From Echinometra lucunter (taxonomy: Eukaryota; Echinodermata; Echinoidea; Camarodonta; Echinometridae), in the NCBI GenBank assembly GCA_029962745.1, contig CM057171.1, positions 3,692,682-3,756,681 on the forward strand: a DNA stretch of 64,000 nucleotides, in the 5' to 3' direction. This document shows positions 57,143 to 64,000 of the stretch, piece by piece. Numbering within the stretch: the first letter of the stretch is position 1; each line of letters starts with the position of its first letter. Made by a program: the position numbers and the translations under genes. The notes below the pieces were generated by a model. That model searched no databases. It saw nothing but the letters and a program-made list of their open reading frames with translations, and was not told the DNA's origin.

Positions 57143-57635
57143 CAGGGTCATTCGCAGAAATTTTTCGGGGGATGGGGCAAGAACAGAAATTTTTCAAAGA
57201 AAGTGAGGGAGTGAAGCAACTGTGTTGGTCATGAGGGCACTTTTTAGAATTGAAATTGAAGGATCTTGTGTACACTTATAGTATTTTGAAAAATTTTCAG
57301 TAAATTTTAGTCTTGAAAAAAAAAAATTGGGGGGGGGGGGGGAGGGGCACAAGGAACAATTGTCTATGTAAATCCCAAACAGGGTGATGATTTTTCCATA
57401 CAAAAAATACACAAGAAATAGTTTGACCTGTTTCATACTGAGCTGCATGTCAAAACCTACAAATTGAGGTACCGACAACCTTTCAGTTGTAAGTAATATG
57501 AAAGTTATAGCTATAAAAAAACTCTTTGTTATGTACTATAAATCCCATTGAAGCACTTCTCATCTGTTTGTGTGAATTGGTCTATGGGGGGGGGGGGGGG
57601 GACATTTGCTCCACTGCCCCATGCGAATGGCCATG
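57143..57635. mobile_element. Probable hAT-type MITE
   Basis: The termini are CAGGGTCATTCGC at the left and the complement of CATGGCCATTCGC at the right. The flanking 8-mers (GTGTCAGG and GTGCTACC) agree only at 4 of 8, so the age or exact boundary is uncertain. It contains two poly-G runs. Confidence 0.55.
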
Positions 57636-57874
57636 GTGCTACCTACTAGTAATTGTTGGAAAGCCCCTATTCCCCTTGAGGATTTTTTAACTTGATGGAG
57701 TGATGTGACTGTTCAAGACAGTGTACCTTCTGATTGATAGATAGGCCTACATACATTTTCGAGAGATTAATGCTGTTCTTGGCTTTCATTTATAAGAAAT
57801 TTTTCTCTCTGTAAGTATGTATCTCCTGTAGCGATATCATTCTTGTCATTACAGGAATTTGAATTTAATCAGAG

Positions 57875-58008
57875 ATGATTGCTGTAGAGAAGTTTCAGTT
57901 GATTGGATGGGCTACACTTGCACAAGCAGGTCGAGGACTGATCAAAAATGTGATTCATGGTGAGCTGAGAAGAGCTTTATCATCAGGTCTTGATAGTATT
58001 GGCTGCAT
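57875..58008 (+). CDS. Exon 1 (coding start) of an unrecognised three-exon gene
   Basis: An acceptor TGTCATTACAG ends at 57854. Twenty bases later an ATG opens a frame of 44 codons plus two bases that reaches a strong donor GCAT|GTAAGTATCC. The other two frames contain stops before the donor, and all frames upstream of the ATG are closed, so translation should begin here, with a 5' untranslated exon further upstream. The peptide starts MIAVEKFQLIGWATLAQAGR and continues as a probable amphipathic helix. No domain is recognised. It joins in phase to 59819. Confidence 0.65.
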
Positions 58009-58235
58009 GTAAGTATCCTTTAAAGTTAAGAAGTGGTTACAACAAGGGTTGAAAAAAGGGATGTTATGAGAACATACAATAGATTTGATAATTTCTTCTT
58101 TATCCAAAATTTCTTCTTTATCCAAAATATGTTTAGCTGGATCTGACTTGAGAATGATGGTTACCTAATAATGGATTTGGAAGAGTTACTTATTAGAGTT
58201 TCATTAATAATGTTGATGGTAAATATATTCAGATA

Positions 58236-58990
58236 ATGATGATGATGATGCTATTACTGAAAGTGATGGTGATGGTGGTGGTGGTGATGATGACCATGAG
58301 GATAAGTGGTTATGGTGATGGAAGTAGTAATGTTGAAAAAGTTTGTAAAAAGTGGATACAACAATGGTTACTCATGATGTTTGTGAGGATAGTGGTCATG
58401 ACAGTGGTAACAATGATGGTGGTCATGGTGGTGATGATGATGGTGATGATGATCCCACTGTTGCTGATGATGTTTGTGAGGAGAGTGGTCATGACAGTGG
58501 TAATGATGGTGGTCATGGTGATGATGGTGATATGGTAATGATGCCACTGCTCATGATGTTTGTGAGGATAGTGGTCATGACAGGGGTAATAGTGGTGGTG
58601 GTCATGGTGGTGATGATGTTAATGATGCCACCGCTGATGATGTTTGTGAGGAGAGTGGTCATGGCAGTGGTAACAATGATGGTGGTTATGGAGATGGTGG
58701 ATATAATGATGCCACTGATGATGATGATGTGGGTGAGGAGACTAGTCATGACAGTGGTAACGATGATGGTAATCATGGTGATGATGGTGATAATGGTAAT
58801 GATGCCACTGCTCATGATCTTTGTGAAGATAGTGGTCATGACAGTAGTAACAGTCATGGTGGTCATGGCGGTCATGATGTAGATGATGATGCCACTGCTC
58901 GTGATGATGTTTGTTAGGATTGTGGTTAAAGATGGGGGTAACAATGATGGTGGTGACGGTGGTGATGGTGATGGTAATCATGATTATGGT
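58236..58990. repeat. Intronic minisatellite, period about 84-92 bp, GATGATG-rich
   Basis: Seven copies (near 58367, 58461, 58550, 58633, 58719, 58811 and 58897) of a unit reading CTGATGATGTTTGTGAGGA, AGTGGTCATGACAGTGGTAA, then GATGGTGGTCATGG. They sit in the intron between the first two exons. Acidic repeat frames (DDVCEESGHDSGN) are not continuous. Confidence 0.9.
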
Positions 58991-59818
58991 GGCACTGCCT
59001 ATGATATTTGTGATGGTTGTTGATAGTGTTAGAGTTAATGATTGGAAATGAAGATGTTTATGATTGATCGAAAACAGGGAATAAAACTGAACTGAATAAT
59101 GATTATAATAAACTGATGAAGAGGATAAGCAGGAGGAGTGGAGGTGAAAAGAAGAAGAAGAAGAGGATGATGATAATTGTTGAGATAATATGACAGTTGA
59201 GTCAAGTTCCTAGTTACCAAAATTGTTCAAACACTTTCAGGAAGTGTTTTTTTCATCCCAGTCTTGGTGTTGATGCTGTTCATTTGTGTTTACTGAAGAA
59301 GTGATGTGGGTAGACTTGTTTTCATTGGTTTCATAATGGGAGCATTCGAGCTAATTGGTTAGAAATCATCGATCTGCTGTGACGCTGTCTTTACATCCAG
59401 AAACTTTGGAGAGCAATTATTTTTTTATTTATTTTTTTTTTTGTAATGAAAATTACAAGCTTTTTAGAGACAGTGAAATTGTTGATTATGATTCTCTATT
59501 GGAAATTAGTACATATTTATAAATGAAACATATTCCAATTTGGGGGATATAACTTATGAGCCAGGGTATCACATGAAAATTCAAAGAGTATTTTGGAAGG
59601 ACTGTCTGCACAAAATTTGCAAGATTTTTACATTACTGGAAAGACAGGTACGAATTAAACAAGACCCCTGAAATTTTCAGAAAATGACTCTGAAGATACT
59701 TCAAATATTAGGAATATAGTCATGTATGTTAATTATATCTTGCAGTATAAATGTGGCTGTGTACATTTTATTTGCAGTTTACATAAATGAAAGAATCTTG
59801 TCTTTGCCCTTATTGCAG

Positions 59819-59967
59819 ACCTCTAATACATCCAAAACCTCAATATAAGGGGCTGATGCATTTTACCCCGGTGTATGGGAGAAACCAAAAGCTGGAGAAG
59901 GTGAAGATGGAAAACAGAATATCTCTCCTTTTTCCTGTTTCTGTCAGGATGGGCTGGCAAAACACTA
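59819..59967 (+). CDS. Exon 2 of an unrecognised three-exon gene
   Basis: The acceptor CTTTGCCCTTATTGCAG and donor ACACTA|GTGAGTATA bound 149 bases. Continuing from the AT of the previous exon, the single open frame gives Ile and then 49 codons starting PLIHPKPQYKGLMHFTPVYG and ending MGWQNT, plus one base. The sequence is hydrophilic with alternating hydrophobic residues (ISLLFPVSV), more like a folded domain than a repeat. An internal weaker donor (GAGAAG|GTGAAG) could give a shorter form. Confidence 0.65.
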
Positions 59968-60010
59968 GTGAGTATATAAACAATAAGATATGGTGATCTG
60001 AAGTAACTTT

Positions 60011-60530
60011 AGGAAGCGTTTTGTGGTTGTATTCTGGCATTTCACAAAATGCTTTAAGATCACTGCTATAGGCCCCTGTGTAAGTCGATGTCAACAAAGA
60101 ACACAACCTGCAACATCGCGAGTTCACCTACACCCAGTAGTCTCGGCCAGAGGCGTAGAGTGGTACAGCATTGCACTCTCGCACGTACTCTACTTGTGCT
60201 GCGATACCAATGGGTTTAGGTCAACTTACATTGTTGAAGGTCATCTATTGAAATTGAAATTAATCATCCAGCAAAATCAACAACAAGGTAGGGGGTCTCA
60301 TATCACTCAAAAGTCTTTTTTTTATAGTTTGAAAAATAGAGTTTTGTTTCTAATATCACAGTTAAATCTGTTGGCCTACTGGCCAACTTGGAAGGTAGTC
60401 TGCAGGGCTAACCGGGCGTGAGAAAAGGTGATTTGGTGGCATAATATTTCTTTGTTGGAATCTACAGAGGGACCCATCACAAAGCATTTCGTAAAATGTA
60501 ATATAACCATTAAATGCTTCTTACAGCTTA
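60011..60530. mobile_element. MITE within the second intron
   Basis: GAAGCGTTTTGTGGTTGTAT and GGCATTTCACAAAATGCTTT at the left match the complement of the right end (GAAGCATTTAATGGTTATAT and CATTTTACGAAATGCTTTGT). Each arm is about 60 bp at 70-80% identity by eye. Confidence 0.7.
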
Positions 60531-60684
60531 TCTGAAATAGGAGAAAGCCAGGATTGTAAAATAGAGGGAGGAGAAGCAATTTTTTCTTGTCTTGAATCTT
60601 ATACTGGCTTGAGAAGGAGGTTGATGCTAGTTGGACAATTTTTAGACACCATTTCTTTTTTTCTCTTTGTTGTCGCTTCTACAG

Positions 60685-60730
60685 ATACGACAATCTCCAG
60701 CTGGAATGAAAATAATGAAATTAATATGAG
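60685..60730 (+). CDS. Exon 3 of an unrecognised three-exon gene
   Basis: The acceptor TTTGTTGTCGCTTCTACAG and donor ATATGAG|GTGAGTATTTT bound 46 bases. Joined to the single A left by exon 2, the frame reads Asn, then TTISSWNENNEINM, and leaves AG, with no stop. The two other frames carry stops (for example TGA at 60706). Exon 4 should begin with one base completing Ser or Arg. A weak candidate acceptor is at 61829 (CTGCACTCACAG), but no donor follows. Confidence 0.6.
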
Positions 60731-61152
60731 GTGAGTATTTTCTTTTGCAGCTGACATGGACAAGGAAAACATGTAATACAATACAACAAATTCTTATATA
60801 TTATAAGTTATAATTAAATTAAATGAAATGTTACTGCATGGCGATTCTTGACTCAAATTTTTGTAATATGAAGATTATCCTATACAGAATCAGTTTTCAT
60901 TACTTTTCGGTGTCCATTGTGATATAGACTTTACATATTTATGAATCTTTCCTAAAGCTATTGATAAGTGAAATAATCTCAAAAGAAAATACATTTCAAT
61001 TCAATTCAGTTAGGTTTATTTACACATATCCCAGCAAAAGTCTGAAGACTCAAAATCTGAGTTCATATAGTTTAATTATGAGAGAACATAGTGCAACCCT
61101 CTTGTAGAACTGGAATTGTGTCCAGTTGGTATGATTTCTCTGTGGCTCTAAT

Positions 61153-61173
61153 CAGGGACTGCTCTACAGGGAT

Positions 61174-61210
<37 letters not shown>

Positions 61211-61425
61211 GGGGGGATGACAGCCTCTCATGATTTTCAAGTGATCAAAACATAAAGAGGAAAAAAAGAAATAATAGGAAGCAGAAGAAAGAAGAATATG
61301 GGGAAAATAGAGGGCTGTGTCATGAAACTATATAAAATACATGTAATACCAGATTTGTTCACTTCAAATGTAAATAAACTCACCTGCCATCTTTCCCCCT
61401 ATCAAAATACTGTGGACCGCCCCTG
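61153..61425. mobile_element. hAT-type MITE with a 35-base poly-G run
   Basis: The right end is the complement of CAGGGGCGGTCCACAG and shares TATTTTGATA and AAAGATG with the 37157-37790 element. The left end begins CAGGGACTGCTCTACAGG. Flanks GCTCTAAT and GCCCCTAT agree at 5 of 8. A G35 run occupies 61175-61209. Confidence 0.65.
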
Positions 61426-62919
61426 GCCCCTATCATGGGTAGGCTTCTATCCTCTATGGAGAGGATAGTTGAGATATAATTAGAAATGGCAGTCACATAG
61501 TCTGCCTTGCTTTGAAGTCTTGGTCCTGTTCATTTTGGCTTGAAAGCAAAGGATTGCAGTGCCAAGGAAGTTGATGCTTTCTGCTGTAATTATTTTGCTG
61601 TTTCTTGTCACAATAATATTGTCACCTTGTCTGGTTAATGCTCGGCACTTCTGGGGCCTCCTTGCTTGCTGATGAGGGGTTCCTACTCCTGTTAGAGAGC
61701 AAAAGATATATGCAAGGTATGATTATGATAGTGAAACAGTTTCGATTCCTTTTATGTGTGAACGTGCCCGAATCATAGCACACCAACTTATTTGTGTGAC
61801 ATATTCGCATTATCCATCTGCACTCACAGATATAGAACACGAAGCTCCGAGAATTATGGTGTCATCATTCCAACAGAATGTGCCAGCAGGGAAAAAATTA
61901 ATAGATTTTTTTCCGGGGCTACTTTTTGAGCCCACCCGCCCAAATTTTCTACATTGTATACAGTTTACTTTAGACCCTTTGAGAATTAGAGGGGCTCTTT
62001 TTTAGTTTTCCAGGGCTCTTTTTGGCGTTTCGGGGGGGGGGGGGGGGATTCGCCCCGAACCCCCTTGTATATTTTTTCCTTGGAATGTGGTAAACGTGCC
62101 CTTTAGTTGACGATGCTCTACTGTGGAATAGCCTACCCCCCTCACTGTGAAATACCCAGAGTAAGAATGCATTTTGTTCTCAGTATTTGAAATGGTGTTC
62201 TTCTGGGTAATAACTTCCCCCCACTCTTTGCGGGATGCAGATTAAGACTGTTGTTTGTATTCAAGATCAGTAGACGAAACAGAGTTGTTCAATATTGTTC
62301 ATGAGTGGAAAAACACTAAATCCAACATGGTCACTTACATGTATATCAGATTATTACATGAACATGTTGATTTACGTAGTATGGAATAGAATAATGTTTA
62401 AGTTAATTAAGTTCGTAAGTACTTATAATACTTGACCTGGTAATTTAACAGAAAGTTTGTGCTATTTTTGTAGTTTCCAGGCAAGTATATTTTGACATAT
62501 CATATCCACACTTTTATCTAGATTATTATGGGGGGGGGGGGAGGGACTTCCATTTTTCATAAACTCAGTCATTAAGTTTTCGTTTCCTTTCAATCCTGGT
62601 TGCAAACTATTATTTTTAGTCTCATTCCCCATTTTCTTATTTTCACCAAATGTTGTTTTATTTTGTTTGATGTATTTAGCTACTTTTATTTTGTTTGTCA
62701 TGGTTGTTGTCTTGTATGTATTTGTTTACAGGGCCTCCCTGAAAAAAAGTACTTGATTACTGACAGAGCCACCCTGTCGAAATAGATAAATAAATAAGAA
62801 TCTTAGTTTTTGACAGTCATCTAGCAGACTTAAGCAAATTCTTTTGGGAGTTTGATTGGCTGGCATGTTATCTGAAAATACTTACTCATTCCATGCATCG
62901 AACTGAATATGGCACCACG
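61426..62919. other. No confirmed gene
   Basis: Candidate acceptors (61829 and 62240) lead into short open stretches without donors. Poly-G runs lie near 62031 and 62531. Later exons of the three-exon gene may lie here or beyond the window. Confidence 0.35.
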
Positions 62920-63214
62920 GGGTGTTTCACAAAGCTGTACATAAAGATAACATGACTGTAAGAACGATTTAACTATGATTAGTGAAATGGAATGCCCAAA
63001 GTATTTTCCTGTTGTTTTAACAAGGTGTCAATGCAATTTCCATAATGTTGAATAATTTGTTGGCAAAAAGTATACTTAACATTTGAAATTTTTCATTGAA
63101 GATATTTCAAGTTTAGCTTATGTGATAAAATATGATTGGGAATCCCATTTGGCTTTCCATATTCATGTCATTTGTAAAGTCATGCATAACTTTGTGCACA
63201 ACTTCGTGACACCC
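62920..63214. mobile_element. MITE, GGTGTTTCATAAAGCTG family, copy 2
   Basis: Begins GGGGTGTTTCACAAAGCTGT, contains GGAATGCCCAAAGTATTTTC and AATCCCATTTGGCTTTCCAT, and ends ACTTCGTGACACCCC before a poly-C run. It is homologous to 40908-41230 but more diverged. Confidence 0.8.
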
Positions 63215-63755
63215 CCCCCCCCCCCCCCCCCCCAGATTCCTTTGCTGCAGGTAATTATCGGTAAAGGTAATGACAGGTAATTATCAGTTAAGGAGAGGAG
63301 GGTACTGGAAATGGGTGAAACATTAAAGGTGGAGTCTTTTTTCCAAGGTCACCTGTCAAGTACTGAATTAAAGAAAAAAATGTTTCTTGGTTAAGCATGC
63401 AGAAAAACAGACTAAATAGATTAATATTATAGGTCACTGATAACCTTAAAGATGTGGACCTTCTGCCATTGAAATGATAAAAGGAGAAAGATTATATTGC
63501 ACTGTGATGATTAAGATGATGAAGATTGACAATGATATTAATTTGTGATGATGATCGGTTAGTTGATGGTTTAGTTTATCCGACTATAAAGAAAGCTTGT
63601 GTGTGCTTATGAGGAACAATTTGGAGGCTACAAAGGGACTTGGTAATGAGGGTGAATTCCTTAACAAAGGGCACTGGTAGATTGACTTGGTTTCAAAACC
63701 CAGACTTAGCAGTTACAAGACCATCAATCTAGACTTAAGTGAACCATTTTATCTC
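63215..63755. other. No gene seen
   Basis: AT-rich unique sequence with GGTAATTATCRGT repeats near 63250-63290. Confidence 0.4.
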
Positions 63756-63985
63756 ATGATAATGATGATGATGATGATGATGACGATTATGATGCTGATG
63801 TTGATGATGTTGGTGGTGATGATGATGATGATTAGGGTATTGATAGCAATAGTGATGAAGATGAGGTGTTAATGCTGACAGCGATGATTATTGTAATGAT
63901 GGTAATGTATTGATAATGATGATTATGATGATTATGATAATGATGATGAGGATGAAGATGATATGAATGAAAGTAATGAAGTGGT
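63756..63985. repeat. GATGAT microsatellite
   Basis: Two imperfect GATGAT/GATTAT stretches at about 63760-63832 and 63895-63985. Confidence 0.9.
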
Positions 63986-64000
63986 GATGATGGTGCTAAA

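Noticed and set aside
58352..58917. Acidic Asp/Gly/His repeat protein
   Set aside because: Frames shift between minisatellite units, and the region lies between two in-phase exons of the predicted gene, so it is intronic.
61754..62005. 83-codon frame and possible exon 4 of the three-exon gene
   Set aside because: A CTCACAG acceptor in the right phase exists at 61829, but no acceptable donor follows before the stop and composition is unremarkable.

Overview
The window looks like intergenic and intronic DNA from a draft genome of a marine deuterostome invertebrate, most likely a sea urchin. The evidence is indirect. The DNA is AT-rich with very many CT/GA, GAA, ATT and GATGAT microsatellites. 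There are tRNA-derived SINEs, decayed non-LTR retrotransposon fragments, exon-sized open stretches with eukaryotic splice sites, and a foldback transposon of the TU type (15-bp subterminal repeats, 8-bp target duplication) known from Strongylocentrotus. A run of exactly 500 N (14386-14885) is an assembly gap. No intact long protein gene, rRNA, functional tRNA or CRISPR array is visible, and most long open frames are simple-sequence artefacts.

Gene signals are small. The best is a three-exon chain on the + strand (57875-58008, 59819-59967, 60685-60730). All splice sites are consensus, all phases agree, and no stop occurs in about 109 residues; the product is not recognised. A CpG-rich first coding exon on the - strand (6346-6665) starts at a good ATG and ends at a GTAAGT donor. 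Single internal-exon candidates lie at 31094-31175 (+) and 21932-22030 (-). Two perfect RFX X-box palindromes (31703-31716 and 51794-51807) each sit just upstream of an ATG, the arrangement seen at ciliary gene promoters.

Transposable elements dominate. At least nine probable hAT-type non-autonomous elements are bounded by short inverted termini and 8-bp target duplications, five of them perfect. They include a 1.6-kb element (46494-48108) with an inverted relative at the window start (1-1485). One 242-bp hAT element has a partly matching empty site 0.9 kb away. A second group is palindromic MITEs whose interiors are built from one short word repeated in both orientations (TGCACCC, TTGGT/ACCAA, AACATT, TTCACTC, CGGTCGCTG, ATCGTGG, TAGTCA). 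Several share CACWCTAA termini and TA duplications. One TGCACCC MITE (11380-13540) has been split by the 1.8-kb TU-like foldback element.

Layout: 1-1.5 kb hAT relative; 1.8-5.4 kb microsatellites, a SINE and a MITE; 6.3-6.7 kb minus-strand exon; 6.8-7.8 kb LINE remnant; 9-13.5 kb MITEs, SINE and the TU-like composite; 14.4 kb gap; 15.7-19 kb small hAT elements, old tandem repeats and a GAA tract; 21-22 kb SINE and exon; 23-31 kb MITEs, hAT and SINE; 31-32.5 kb exon, X-box and LINE tail; 33-41 kb MITEs and old tandem repeats; 42.6-48.5 kb hAT elements, LINE and SINE; 49.7-54 kb MITEs and minisatellites; 54.4-57.6 kb hAT cluster; 57.9-60.7 kb three-exon gene with an intronic minisatellite; 61-64 kb repeats.
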